Notes: generated by a model not told the origin, from the sequence alone. Numbered from the stretch's first letter, positions 24,346-32,391 are shown. The stretch is 32,847 bases of DNA from an uncultured Muribaculaceae bacterium (GCA_947174275.1 CAMWIJ010000031.1:1-32847); one strand, 5' to 3'. Numbers and translations: made by a program.

Positions 24346-25218
24346 TCAATATATAACTTTAGTTGTTTTTGAGGGTGTATGTCTGATGTAAAGATTGCCT
24401 TTCTTCGGGTTTGTCACGACGCGACCGAGAATATCATAGTATATGGCCTGACACTCGTCCTCTTCTTCTGTAGTGATATTATCAACTCCGGCAGCAGTGA
24501 GTGGCGATATTTTTGAGAAATAATGCCATCCGAGCGATGTGCGATATGCGTCAATAGATTCATCGGGGACAATCAGCTCGATATCGCCGTAATCGCTGTC
24601 TTCAAAAATGGTGTAGATTTCGTCGCCGTTGATATAGCCTTTCTTAATTGCCGGAGGAACTATGGCGCGGCAGATGACTGTGGTAATCTGCGGGTTGCCT
24701 TCAAATACATATCCTCCAAGATTGGTTACTGTAGACGGAAGGTCAACAACTGTCATTTTCAGATTATGGTCGAAACTGTAATTGCCGATGCTTTCAAGAC
24801 CTTCGGGGAAAACTAAGTTTTCAAGTGATGTGCAATAACGGAATGACCAGTGGCCTATTGTTTTTACTCCCGGCATTTCCACTGTTGTCAACTTTTCGCA
24901 GGTGTCAAAAGCGTAGTCCCCGATTGTAGTGACGCTTTCGGGAAGTATGACGGACGTCAACATGTCGCACGAGGCAAAAGCGTTTGCATCTACTCCTATG
25001 ACTGGAAGTTCGCCATAAGTGGAACTTGTGACAGTGGCCGGTATCTCATAGTCGCCTGCGTAGGTGTTTCCGGTTTTTGGCGCTACTACTGTGACAGCTG
25101 TGTTTTTGGTGTTTGTTTTGTAACGAATGCCGTTTTTCCCATTAATGTAGACGGCTTCAGCGGTTAAAGAAGATGCAAATAATGCTGTCACACATAATAA
25201 GGATGTAAAGATTTTCAT
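24346..25218 (-). CDS. BspA-like leucine-rich-repeat surface protein
   Basis: A 290-aa exported protein: signal peptide 1-22 (ASSLTAEA), a short beta-rich region, then about five LRR_5/BspA-type repeats between 72 and 185 (VDANAFASCDMLTSVILPES, DYAFDTCEKLTTVEMPG, HWSFRYCTSLENLVFPEG, NYSFDHNLKMTVVDLPS). Such repeats usually mediate adhesion to host proteins. The C-terminus (YYDILGRVVTNPKKGNLYIRH, about 258-278) resembles the short tails on many Bacteroidales secreted proteins that look like truncated type IX sorting domains. Role inferred only from repeats. It is monocistronic with its own promoter. Confidence 0.85.
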   Translation of the reverse strand: MKIFTSLLCVTALFASSLTAEAVYINGKNGIRYKTNTKNTAVTVVAPKTGNTYAGDYEIPATVTSSTYGELPVIGVDANAFASCDMLTSVILPESVTTIGDYAFDTCEKLTTVEMPGVKTIGHWSFRYCTSLENLVFPEGLESIGNYSFDHNLKMTVVDLPSTVTNLGGYVFEGNPQITTVICRAIVPPAIKKGYINGDEIYTIFEDSDYGDIELIVPDESIDAYRTSLGWHYFSKISPLTAAGVDNITTEEEDECQAIYYDILGRVVTNPKKGNLYIRHTPSKTTKVIY

Positions 25219-25269
25219 AAGCGTAATGATAATGAATGGTTAATAATAAAGTGCATGAGATTGTGATTG

Positions 25270-25300
25270 CAAAAATAATCTATTTAGTATATTTATGCAA
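25270..25300 (-). promoter_or_regulatory. Promoter of the LRR protein gene
   Basis: Minus-strand TATTTTTG (25270-25277) and TTG (25298-25300) have a 20-nt spacer, an ideal Bacteroidota arrangement. The leader is about 45 nt. Confidence 0.7.
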
Positions 25301-25363
25301 ATAAATGATATGAAAAAGTTTGAAAATATAATATATTTGCAATTAATTGCGTTGAAAATGTAG

Positions 25364-25462
25364 CAAATTGATTGTTTTGATGGTGGATTTTATTACGTTT
25401 ACCCCACCGACTACGACGTGTTGTATGATGACAAATACGTTGAACCAAGTAAACTCCAGTAA
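25364..25462 (+). pseudogene. Possible 3' remnant of an unknown gene
   Basis: Thirty-two codons follow a TAG and end in TAA, reading QIDCFDGGFYYVYPTDYDVL then YDDKYVEPSKLQ. Codon and residue use look coding (Tyr/Asp rich, no rare runs), yet there is no start codon. I do not recognise the family. It may be the surviving end of a gene deleted here, or chance. Confidence 0.3.
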
Positions 25463-25479
25463 CGTCAAGTAATTGAGTT

Positions 25480-25531
25480 ACGAAAACAAGGATGGCACAT
25501 CAGAATTCTGATGTGCCATCCTTGTTTTCGT
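25480..25531. terminator. 52-bp perfect palindrome, probable terminator of the small gene
   Basis: 26-bp arms meet at GAATTC (25503-25508) with no spacer and no mismatch. The outer ends are CGAAAACAAGG/CCTTGTTTTCG, so either strand has T-rich 3' sequence. It starts 14 bp beyond the stop of the small minus-strand gene at 25546-25707. The perfect symmetry is unusual for a plain terminator. Confidence 0.65.
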
Positions 25532-25545
25532 TGAGGCGTAGGCCC

Positions 25546-25707
25546 TCAGTTAAGAACGAAGCCGGGCATTACAGCGTTGGTCGGCCGGTATACTCGAGCG
25601 AACTGGCGCAGGAAATCAAGAGTGAGATTGCCGGGCTTGACGCCTTTTGTTTCTTTTTGTGACACGGTTGAAGGGTTGACTTGGGTAGAGATATTCTTCA
25701 TTGGCAT
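25546..25707 (-). CDS. Small conserved-looking Bacteroidales protein (QFAR motif)
   Basis: A 53-codon frame reading MPMKNISTQVNPSTVSQ, a Lys-rich linker, then LTLDFLRQFARVYRPT and a C-terminal MPGFVLN. If the second ATG at 25701 is used it is 51 aa. From memory, many Bacteroidales genomes carry 45-60 aa proteins with the pattern (T/L)xxFIxQFARxY followed by a short tail ending in an aliphatic residue plus Asn, so I think this is a real member. Function is unknown. There is no signal peptide or membrane segment. The amphipathic LDFLRQFARVY helix could be a protein-binding segment. The gene lies between a LRR gene and an ECF sigma gene, has spaced TGTAG repeats upstream, and has a 52-bp palindrome just after it. 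Confidence 0.6.
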   Translation of the reverse strand: MPMKNISTQVNPSTVSQKETKGVKPGNLTLDFLRQFARVYRPTNAVMPGFVLN

Positions 25708-25735
25708 AATGTGTTGAGGTGAGTAATGGATCTGA

Positions 25736-25760
25736 TGTAGTTTGTAGATGTTTTGTAGAT
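25736..25760. repeat. Short TGTAG direct repeats upstream of the small gene
   Basis: TGTAG occurs at 25736, 25743 and 25754. The last two are in TTTGTAGAT copies (25741-25749, 25752-25760) 11 bp apart, about one helical turn. This could be a regulator site. The rest of 25761-25862 is AT-rich and shows nothing else. Confidence 0.3.
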
Positions 25761-25862
25761 ATAACGCTCCGGCAGCTTTTTTTATTGTGTATTAGTGAAA
25801 TAAATTTTTAAACAGACTAATTATTAAGAATGGTTAACGGGATTAATAAATCAGGATTATCA

Positions 25863-25894
25863 TTTGGTGATAACAAAAAGATTTTGTAAGTTTG
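25863..25894 (+). promoter_or_regulatory. Promoter of the ECF sigma gene
   Basis: TTTG (25863-25866) and TAAGTTTG (25887-25894) have a 20-nt spacer, which matches the primary-sigma consensus. The leader is about 115 nt and AT-rich. Confidence 0.7.
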
Positions 25895-26015
25895 TAGTTA
25901 CGGAAAAAATCAGTAAGCCTTTTATCTGTTTTTCTGCTTTATTTCTTTTATTAATTTAATAACTATTCTGCCTATTGTCCATCATTACTCTTTATTAACA
26001 CTTCATAATATAGTA

Positions 26016-26606
26016 ATGCAAAATCTTACACGGCTCACCGACGAGCAGTTGGTAGCAGCCTATGCCGATGGTAACAACGAGGCTTTCGACACATTATTGA
26101 CGCGCCACCAAAGCCGTGTCTTTTCCTATATACTAAATATCGTCAAAAATCGTGAACTTGCCGACGATATCTTTCAGGAAACATTTGTCAAAGCTATAAC
26201 TACAATAAAACAGGGACGTTACACCGAGAGCGGAAAGTTCTCGGCATGGATTACACGTATCGCTCACAATCATATCATCGACTATTACCGTCAGGAGAAA
26301 GCCAACGGTGTGGTTTCGGCCGATGATACGGATATGGCGCTACTCAACCGCAAGGAGCTTGCGGAGGATACTATTGAGGATTTCATGATTGACTCGCAGA
26401 TTTCGGCTGATGTCGTAAGCATCATGAACCAGTTGCCGCAACTGCAGCGAGAGGTCATCGACATGCGTTTCTTCCGCGACATGAGTTTCAAGGATATAGC
26501 CAAGGCTACAAATGTCAGTATCAACACTGCGCTGGGTCGCATGCGTTATGCCATACTCAACATGCGCCGCATAGCCAAGGAGAAAAATATCTCGCTTTCG
26601 AGATGA
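26016..26606 (+). CDS. ECF (RpoE-like) sigma-70 family factor
   Basis: A 196-aa alternative sigma factor. Region 2 covers about 24-95 (DTLLTRHQSRVFSYI, DDIFQETFVKA, FSAWITRIAHNHIIDYYRQEK) and region 4 about 135-185 (LPQLQREVIDMRFF, MSFKDIAKATNVSINTALGRMRYA). Region 3 is absent, as expected for the ECF group. No anti-sigma gene or SusC-type transducer is next to it, unlike many Bacteroides ECF loci. Its promoter is a standard housekeeping type rather than an evident autoregulated one. The gene stands alone between two terminators. The regulon is unknown. Confidence 0.95.
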   Translation: MQNLTRLTDEQLVAAYADGNNEAFDTLLTRHQSRVFSYILNIVKNRELADDIFQETFVKAITTIKQGRYTESGKFSAWITRIAHNHIIDYYRQEKANGVVSADDTDMALLNRKELAEDTIEDFMIDSQISADVVSIMNQLPQLQREVIDMRFFRDMSFKDIAKATNVSINTALGRMRYAILNMRRIAKEKNISLSR

Positions 26607-26653
26607 TGCGGAGCCGGCAGAGGCTCAGGCCCGGCTTGTCGGCAGTTGCATCT

Positions 26654-26715
26654 CCATAATATAACCTGCGGCTTCCCTCCGACACAATGCGAGGGAAGCC
26701 GCCGGTATATTATGG
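26654..26715. terminator. Bidirectional terminator between sigma and rnfA
   Basis: CCATAATATA (26654-26663) pairs with 26706-26715 and GGCTTCCCTC (26670-26679) pairs with 26691-26700, with a small internal mismatch and an 11-nt loop. It lies between convergent stops. Confidence 0.75.
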
Positions 26716-26723
26716 GGGTATGT

Positions 26724-27299
26724 TTAACCTATTCCGGCGAAGCCCATGAAGGCCATTGCGAGTATGCCGGCTGTGATCAGGGCTATCGGCACTCCGCGCA
26801 TCGGACGCGGCACGTCGGCCAGTTCGAGCTGTTCCCTTATGCCGGCGAATATCACAAGCGCCATAAGGAAGCCGATGGCCGTGGCAAATGCGTAGACTAC
26901 GCTCTGGGTCAGCGACATGCCTTTTTGTGTCACCATTATCGCCACACCGAGCACGGCGCAGTTGGTGGTGATGAGCGGCAGAAACACGCCGAGGGCAACG
27001 TAGAGCGCGGGCGACACTTTTTTCATTATTATCTCGAGCATCTGCACCAGGGCGGCAATGACCAGAATGAAGAGTATGGTCTGCATGTATTCCATCTGCA
27101 ATGGCACGAGCACATAATTCTGGAGCAGCGATGTCACGAGTGTTGATATTACCATCACCACCGTGACTGCGATGCCCATGCCGGTGGCGTTGGTGAGCCG
27201 TGACGATACGCCGAGGAAGGGGCATATTCCGAGGAACTGGGCGAAAACTATGTTGTTGACAAAGATTGCCGTTATTATTATGGCTAAATATTCCAGCAT
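26724..27299 (-). CDS. rnfA: Rnf complex subunit RnfA
   Basis: A 191-aa inner-membrane subunit with six predicted helices, last gene of the rnf operon. RnfA and RnfE are inverted-topology homologues that hold a [2Fe-2S] cluster between them inside the membrane. The cysteines are seen as C26 (GICPFLG) and C114 (TTNCAVLG). The Rnf complex moves electrons between reduced ferredoxin and NAD+ and pumps Na+ or H+. The gene starts 43 bp after rnfE and is followed by a strong terminator. The length and the AQFLGICPFLGVS hallmark fit the family. Confidence 0.96.
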   Translation of the reverse strand: MLEYLAIIITAIFVNNIVFAQFLGICPFLGVSSRLTNATGMGIAVTVVMVISTLVTSLLQNYVLVPLQMEYMQTILFILVIAALVQMLEIIMKKVSPALYVALGVFLPLITTNCAVLGVAIMVTQKGMSLTQSVVYAFATAIGFLMALVIFAGIREQLELADVPRPMRGVPIALITAGILAMAFMGFAGIG

Positions 27300-27342
27300 G
27301 ATGTTATTGGCTTGAGTAACTTTTTCAATTATTTACAATATG

Positions 27343-27948
27343 CTATGCCTGACGCTTTTTCGTGGATTTCGCTTGCAGATAGCGGTAGATGGCGATGAGA
27401 AATCCGAGCATAATGAATGCGCCGGGGGCGAGGATGAAGAGCAGTGCGCCCCAGCTTTCGGGATAAATTGACAGCGACGCTATGCTGCCGCTGCCGAGCA
27501 GTTCGCGGCATGCTCCGAGCAGGGTCAGCGCTACGGTGAAGCCGAGTCCTGAGCCGATGCCGTCGGCCACTGACGAGGCTACGTTGTGGCGTGAGGCGAA
27601 GGCTTCGGCGCGTCCGAGCAATATGCAGTTGACCACGATGAGCGGAATGAATATGCCGAGACTGTCGTTGAGCGCCGGGGCGTAGGCCTGAAGCAGCATC
27701 TGCAGCAAGGTGACGAATGTGGCGATAACGACGATATAGACCGGAATTCTGACTTTGTCGGGCACGAGGTTTTTGATGCCGGAAATCGCTGCGTTGGAGC
27801 ATATCAGCACACCTGTGGTGGCGAGCCCCATCGACATGCCGTTGATGGCGCTCGATGTGGTGCCGAGAGTGGGACACATGCCCAGAAGCAGCACGAACGT
27901 GGGGTTTTCGAGCACCGCACTGTGATATATTGTCTTGAAGAAATTCAT
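27343..27948 (-). CDS. rnfE: Rnf complex subunit RnfE
   Basis: A 201-aa inner-membrane protein and RnfA partner. NPTFVLLLGMCPTLGTTSSAING at 15-37 and IPLIVVNCILLGRAEAFAS at 101-119 supply the cluster cysteines C25 and C108. The charged C-terminal tail after 185 is cytoplasmic in the family. It lies 19 bp after rnfG in the rnfB-C-D-G-E-A order, the usual one when B and C come first as in Bacteroidetes. Confidence 0.96.
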   Translation of the reverse strand: MNFFKTIYHSAVLENPTFVLLLGMCPTLGTTSSAINGMSMGLATTGVLICSNAAISGIKNLVPDKVRIPVYIVVIATFVTLLQMLLQAYAPALNDSLGIFIPLIVVNCILLGRAEAFASRHNVASSVADGIGSGLGFTVALTLLGACRELLGSGSIASLSIYPESWGALLFILAPGAFIMLGFLIAIYRYLQAKSTKKRQA

Positions 27949-27967
27949 TTTTCGGAAGTTATGGCGG

Positions 27968-28564
27968 TTACTTGTTTTCGGTGGACTGTCGGAAATATGT
28001 CATGGCGCCTTCCGAAGCGGTGTTGAGAGCTTCGAGAAATGCGCGTGATGATATTGTGGCTGCTGTGATGCCGTCGACTTCGCCGCCGTCTTTGCTCACT
28101 TTCAGCGGCCGGGAGGAAGGATTGCGCCCGATCACAGAGCGGGAGCCTGAGCCGCGAAACCAGTCGTTCATCTTTGCTCCGAGGCCGGGAGTCTCAGCGT
28201 GTGAGGTCACCTCATAGCCGAGTATGTTGCCGTCGGGGTCAAAGCCTGCGACTATGGTGATTTTTCCGGAGAAACCGTTGTCGGAGCTGCTTTCGGCAGC
28301 GCAGCCTATCAGGCGGCCGTCGTGAGTGGCGGGGTAGATAGTGACCTGACTGGAGCCGGCGGTTACGGTTGTTTTCGATGCAACAGGGTCGTTGTCAAAT
28401 CCGGACACTACCTGACTGATGGCGCCTACGAGTTTGTCGGAAGAGGCTTTGTCGCGCGCTTCGGCTGTCGACCGGTAGACGTATCCCAGCAGAAATCCGG
28501 CAATCATGGTCGTGATGGTGAGCACTCCTGCCATGTTTGGCAATGTCGATTTCAGTTTTTTCAT
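27968..28564 (-). CDS. rnfG: Rnf complex flavoprotein subunit RnfG
   Basis: A 198-aa protein with one N-terminal membrane helix (about 11-31) and a periplasmic FMN-binding domain. FMN is attached covalently to a threonine in the motif D-G-x-[ST]-G-A-T. Here it is D164-G-I-T-A-A-T170, with Ala in place of the usual Gly. HAETPGLGAKMNDWF (122-136) is the second family hallmark. It overlaps the rnfD stop by 4 bp. The flavin carries electrons from RnfD or the membrane cluster to RnfC or the quinone side, depending on model. No ApbE flavin transferase is seen in this window. Confidence 0.95.
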   Translation of the reverse strand: MKKLKSTLPNMAGVLTITTMIAGFLLGYVYRSTAEARDKASSDKLVGAISQVVSGFDNDPVASKTTVTAGSSQVTIYPATHDGRLIGCAAESSSDNGFSGKITIVAGFDPDGNILGYEVTSHAETPGLGAKMNDWFRGSGSRSVIGRNPSSRPLKVSKDGGEVDGITAATISSRAFLEALNTASEGAMTYFRQSTENK

Positions 28565-29502
28565 CTTTTCCTCCTTTCACCGAATACGCGCGGTCGGGTC
28601 AGTTTGTTGATAAGCGGTGTGCAGCCGTTCATTATAAGTATTGCGAACGATATGCCTTCGGGATATGATCCGTAGTGGCGTATCACGAAGGTTATCACGC
28701 CGATGAGAATGCCGTAGACAATCATCCCTTTGGTTGTCATCGGCGATGTCACGTAGTCTGTAGCCATGAAAAACGCGCCAAGGAGCAGGCCGCCTGACAG
28801 CAGTTCGACGACCACGCTGTTGCCTGTGACGGCAGCGAGCAGTGCTATCGAAGCGAGTATTGCCACCGGTATCACGAGGCGGATTATGCGGCGTGCGGTC
28901 AGATAGAGCCATCCTGCGACGAGGGCTATCGCTCCGACTTCGCCGAGCGAGCCGCCCATATTGCCTATAGCCAGCTGTGCCACGTCGATGCTTGCGGCGT
29001 CGACACCGCTCTCTTTCATTGCGCTGAGCAGAGTGGCACCGGTAAGGCCGTCGGGCGATAGCGGCAGCGGCCATGTCGTCATTTCAACGGGGAAGGATAT
29101 GAGCAGGAACACGCGTCCGACGAGTGCGGGGTTGAAGATATTCTGTCCGCTGCCTCCGAATGCCATTTTTCCGACTCCGATAGCGAAGACGCCTCCGGCG
29201 AAGGCCATCGGCAGCGGTATTGACGATGGCAGCGTCATTGCAAGGAGCAGTCCGGTGACTATGGCAGTGCAGTCGCGAAGCGAGTCGCGTCGGCCGAGCA
29301 TGTAGCGTGCGCACAGGAATTCGGTCAGCATGCATGCGGCGATGGTGACTGCGGCCACGAGAGCCGAGCGCCAGCCGAAAATCCATATTCCGCATGCCAG
29401 CGCGGGGAGCAGAGCCGCGATTACGTTGAGCATCACACTCTGTGTGGTGCGTTTTGCCGACACGTGGGGCGAGCCGGTCACTGTTATTCTGTTGCCTTCC
29501 AT
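28561..29502 (-). CDS. rnfD: Rnf complex subunit RnfD
   Basis: A 313-aa inner-membrane protein related to NqrB, with about nine helices and a covalent FMN. The flavin threonine is T157 in LSPDGLTGAT. GGSGQNIFNPALVGRVFLL (116-134) and the C-terminal PEGISFAILIMNG are family signatures. It starts 93 bp after rnfC, the widest gap inside the operon. That gap is AT-rich with small dyads (for example around 29530-29550) but has no clear terminator. Confidence 0.95.
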   Translation of the reverse strand: MEGNRITVTGSPHVSAKRTTQSVMLNVIAALLPALACGIWIFGWRSALVAAVTIAACMLTEFLCARYMLGRRDSLRDCTAIVTGLLLAMTLPSSIPLPMAFAGGVFAIGVGKMAFGGSGQNIFNPALVGRVFLLISFPVEMTTWPLPLSPDGLTGATLLSAMKESGVDAASIDVAQLAIGNMGGSLGEVGAIALVAGWLYLTARRIIRLVIPVAILASIALLAAVTGNSVVVELLSGGLLLGAFFMATDYVTSPMTTKGMIVYGILIGVITFVIRHYGSYPEGISFAILIMNGCTPLINKLTRPRVFGERRKR

Positions 29503-29595
29503 CAGATTGTTTTTTCCATTTTGACGGTTATATATTATATATACAATTAATGTGTACAGATTATATGATGAATGATCGGGGTGAGTGATGAGATG

Positions 29596-30930
29596 CTATC
29601 GTTGCCGCGCCATGGATTTTCCGACTTTTATCCAGTCGACAAGGGGTCGGCCGGCCATGCAGCTGTAGCTGCAGCAGCCGCATTCCATGCAGTCGGCCAC
29701 ATGACGGGCCGCGGCGTCGTCGATGCGTCCGAGTTGCGAGAGTTTTGCAAGCAGATACGGCTCGAGCCCCATCGGGCATACCTCGACGCACCGACCGCAG
29801 CGCACGCAGGGGGTGGTGTCGCGCAGTGGTGCCTCCTGCGAGTTGAGAAGGAGCAGGCCGCTCATTCCTTTCGTTGTCGAGCCTTGTATTCCGGCGAGGG
29901 CGCGTCCCATCATGGTTCCGCCGTTGACAATTCTGACAGTGGTGTCGGGGAGCGAGCCTACGATATCTTTGAGCGGAGTGCCTACGGGCACACGGTAGTT
30001 GCCAGCCGCCTGACAGTCTTTGCCGCTGACCGTCATCACGCGTTCTACGAGCGGCATTCCCCACACCACGGCGTGATATACGGCAAGTGCGGTGGCTACG
30101 TTCTGTATTATGACCCCCTCGGAGATGGGGAGTGCGCCGGGGGCTATTGAACGTCCGGTAAGCGCTTTGACGAGCATTTTCTCGCCGCCCTGCGGATAGC
30201 GTGTGCGCATTGGCATCACCGTGATGCGGCTGTGGGAGCGTGCGGCCACGGTCATTTCCCTGATGGCCTGCGGCTTGTTGTCCTCGATGCCGACGATGCA
30301 TCTGACGTCGTCGCCGAGCGCGCGCAACATAATTTCAATGCCGGTGATGATTTCGCCGGGCATCTCTCGCATTATGGCGTCGTCGCAAGTGAGGTAGGGC
30401 TCACACTCGGCACCGTTGATGAGCAGGAACTCGCAGCGCGGACTGCCCGGGGGAGGGGAGAGCTTGGTGGCTGTTGGGAATGTGGCGCCGCCGAGACCTA
30501 CGATGCCGGCGCGGCGTATGGCGTCGGTTATCTCCTGCGGTGACAGGCGGCCGATGCCGTCGGGGGTGATGAGCGGAGTTGCGTCGCAGATGCTCTGCAG
30601 GTCGCAGGCGTGGTCGGCGTCGGAGGCTTCGATTACTACACCCGTGGCGCCGTGGCCGTCGGGCGTGTCGATCGGTCCGACGCTTTTCACAGTGCCTGTA
30701 ATGGGGGTGTGTACGTTGGCAGAGACCGCTCCCTGAGCTTCGCCGATGAGGTCGAAACGGTTCACGTGGTCGCCGGGCTTCACTACGGCCGCGGCAGGTC
30801 GGCCGAGCGACTGGGCGAGGCTTATCTCGACGCGCCGTGGCAGCGGCATATCCTTTATCGGGCTGCCTGCCGTTAGTTTCATTTCGGGGGGATGCACTCC
30901 CGTTCTGCCGAATCTCCTTATATTTTTCAT
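29596..30930 (-). CDS. rnfC: Rnf complex NADH-side subunit RnfC
   Basis: A 444-aa peripheral cytoplasmic subunit that binds NAD(H) and FMN. The N-terminal part has GGVHPPEMK-like and barrel-sandwich sequence. GLGGATFPTATKL (145-157) and NGAECEPYLTCDD (172-184) form the nucleotide site. Two [4Fe-4S] motifs follow: C375-x2-C378-x2-C381-x3-C385 and C414-x2-C417-x2-C420-x3-C424. It is the short form, without the long Ala/Lys-rich tail found in some proteobacterial RnfC. It follows rnfB with 4 bp between. Confidence 0.97.
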   Translation of the reverse strand: MKNIRRFGRTGVHPPEMKLTAGSPIKDMPLPRRVEISLAQSLGRPAAAVVKPGDHVNRFDLIGEAQGAVSANVHTPITGTVKSVGPIDTPDGHGATGVVIEASDADHACDLQSICDATPLITPDGIGRLSPQEITDAIRRAGIVGLGGATFPTATKLSPPPGSPRCEFLLINGAECEPYLTCDDAIMREMPGEIITGIEIMLRALGDDVRCIVGIEDNKPQAIREMTVAARSHSRITVMPMRTRYPQGGEKMLVKALTGRSIAPGALPISEGVIIQNVATALAVYHAVVWGMPLVERVMTVSGKDCQAAGNYRVPVGTPLKDIVGSLPDTTVRIVNGGTMMGRALAGIQGSTTKGMSGLLLLNSQEAPLRDTTPCVRCGRCVEVCPMGLEPYLLAKLSQLGRIDDAAARHVADCMECGCCSYSCMAGRPLVDWIKVGKSMARQR

Positions 30931-30934
30931 AGCT

Positions 30935-31759
30935 CTATGCGTTGTCGGTGTTGATATGTGAAACGATGGCGGCTGTGGGGCAGCCGGTGATGCATTCGCC
31001 GCATCCGGTGCAGAGACTCGGGTCGACAGATGCGAGGTTGTTGCTGACGGAGATTGCGCCGTAGCGGCATGTGCGGGCGCATTTTCCGCATCCTATGCAG
31101 GCTGCCGAGCACATTTTGCGTGCCGCTCCGCCTTTGTCGCGGTTGCTGCAGGCCACGACCACTGCGGGGGTGTCAGCGGAGATTTCCCTGAGGAGTATAA
31201 TATTCTGGGGGCATGTCCCGGCGCATTTTCCGCAGCCCACGCAGCGGGCAGTGTCGATGACGGGCATGTTGTTTTCGGCGTCCCATGTCATGGCGTCGAA
31301 GAGACATGCCTTCACGCAGTCGCCGCCTCCGAGGCATCCCCATGTGCAGTAGCCGGCGGGCATGGCGAGCGTTTTTGCGGCGCGGCATGAGCTGATTGTC
31401 GCAATGTCGCGGTGGGTGAGCCGGTTGCATTTTGTGCCGCGGCATCTGAGGTAGGCTTTCTTTTCTTGTGCTGATTGCGGGGCGATGCCGAGCACTGAGG
31501 CGATGCGCCGCATTCCTTCGGAGCCGGCTCCGGGGCATGAGAGACCGTCGAGGTCGGATGCCTTGCAGCATTCAACTGCAAAATCGTGACACCCTTTGCG
31601 TCCGCAGGCTCCGCAGTTGGCACCCGGCAAAATCTCCTCGATCTCGCCGATGCGCGGGTCCTCACTGACATTGAATTTCTTTGCCACGAAGTAGAGGATA
31701 AGCCCTGCGGCAAATCCGGCCACTCCGAGCACCGTCATAGCCAAATACTGTTGTTCCAT
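30935..31759 (-). CDS. rnfB: Rnf complex ferredoxin-side subunit RnfB
   Basis: A 274-aa protein with one N-terminal membrane helix (about 7-26) and a cytoplasmic Fe-S domain that takes electrons from ferredoxin. The CX2CX4CX17C cluster site is C49, C52, C57, C75. Then come ferredoxin-like motifs at C173-C176-C179-C183, C221-C224-C227-C231 and C250-C253-C256-C260, plus C138, C142, C148, C152. This is the long, cluster-rich RnfB form seen in anaerobes. It lies 48 bp after the RseC-like gene. Confidence 0.96.
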   Translation of the reverse strand: MEQQYLAMTVLGVAGFAAGLILYFVAKKFNVSEDPRIGEIEEILPGANCGACGRKGCHDFAVECCKASDLDGLSCPGAGSEGMRRIASVLGIAPQSAQEKKAYLRCRGTKCNRLTHRDIATISSCRAAKTLAMPAGYCTWGCLGGGDCVKACLFDAMTWDAENNMPVIDTARCVGCGKCAGTCPQNIILLREISADTPAVVVACSNRDKGGAARKMCSAACIGCGKCARTCRYGAISVSNNLASVDPSLCTGCGECITGCPTAAIVSHINTDNA

Positions 31760-31807
31760 CTTTATGTGTTATCGTCTATCAATACGCGTTTGCCCGTCCG
31801 GTCGGTC

Positions 31808-32236
31808 TCAGTCAGTTCTGAGCGACTCTATTATCCATTCGACATTTCTGTCGATTTTGCTGCGAAATCTCCATAGCAGCACATAATATATCATCACCAA
31901 ACCCAGAGAGATGATTCCGACGGCGCCGTCCTTCATTCCGAACATGCTTCCGAGCACGAGGCCGGCCAATATCGCCAGACAGGGTAGTCCGGCGAGGAGC
32001 AGCCATCCCTTGAGCCACCCCTTGACGCGTCCCATCAGCATCACTTTGTCGCCGCTTTTCACTTCGAGGCCGCTCTCAATCCGGGCGCGGAGTGTCGGGG
32101 AGTAGGCGGGAGTGGAGCAGAGTGAGGCTATCCGGCAGCTGTCGCAATGGTCGTCGCCGCAGCTTATTTTCACCCATGCGCTGTCGCCCCGGGTTTTTAC
32201 TACAACACCGCTTTTTACAGTTTCGCTGATTATCAT
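31808..32236 (-). CDS. RseC/MucC-family protein heading the rnf operon
   Basis: A 142-aa membrane protein of the SoxR-reducing/RseC family (PF04246). It has an N-terminal cysteine-rich segment CGDDHCDSCRIASLC (26-40) that could bind an Fe-S cluster or metal, and two membrane helices (about 78-97 and 103-121). In E. coli RseC is linked to SoxR reduction together with the Rsx (Rnf-like) complex. Here it is the first gene before rnfB, a frequent arrangement in Bacteroidales, which supports a role in assembly or electron delivery of the Rnf complex. A -7 match (TAATTTTG, minus strand, 32261-32268) has no well-spaced -33. Confidence 0.88.
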   Translation of the reverse strand: MIISETVKSGVVVKTRGDSAWVKISCGDDHCDSCRIASLCSTPAYSPTLRARIESGLEVKSGDKVMLMGRVKGWLKGWLLLAGLPCLAILAGLVLGSMFGMKDGAVGIISLGLVMIYYVLLWRFRSKIDRNVEWIIESLRTD

Positions 32237-32352
32237 CTTGCTCTGATCTGTTTGTGGTTACAAAATTACAAAAAATAAAAACACAAAGCCACTGGAATGG
32301 CTCAATATTGCGGAATTTTCCACAATATATATTATAAAACAAATAATATGAC

Positions 32353-32360
32353 TAATTTTG
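32353..32360 (+). promoter_or_regulatory. Possible -7 element of yraN
   Basis: TAATTTTG matches TAnnTTTG 31 bp before the yraN ATG. No clear -33 is seen. Confidence 0.35.
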
Positions 32361-32391
32361 TTGACTTACGGAACAAAAAAAAACATGCGAT

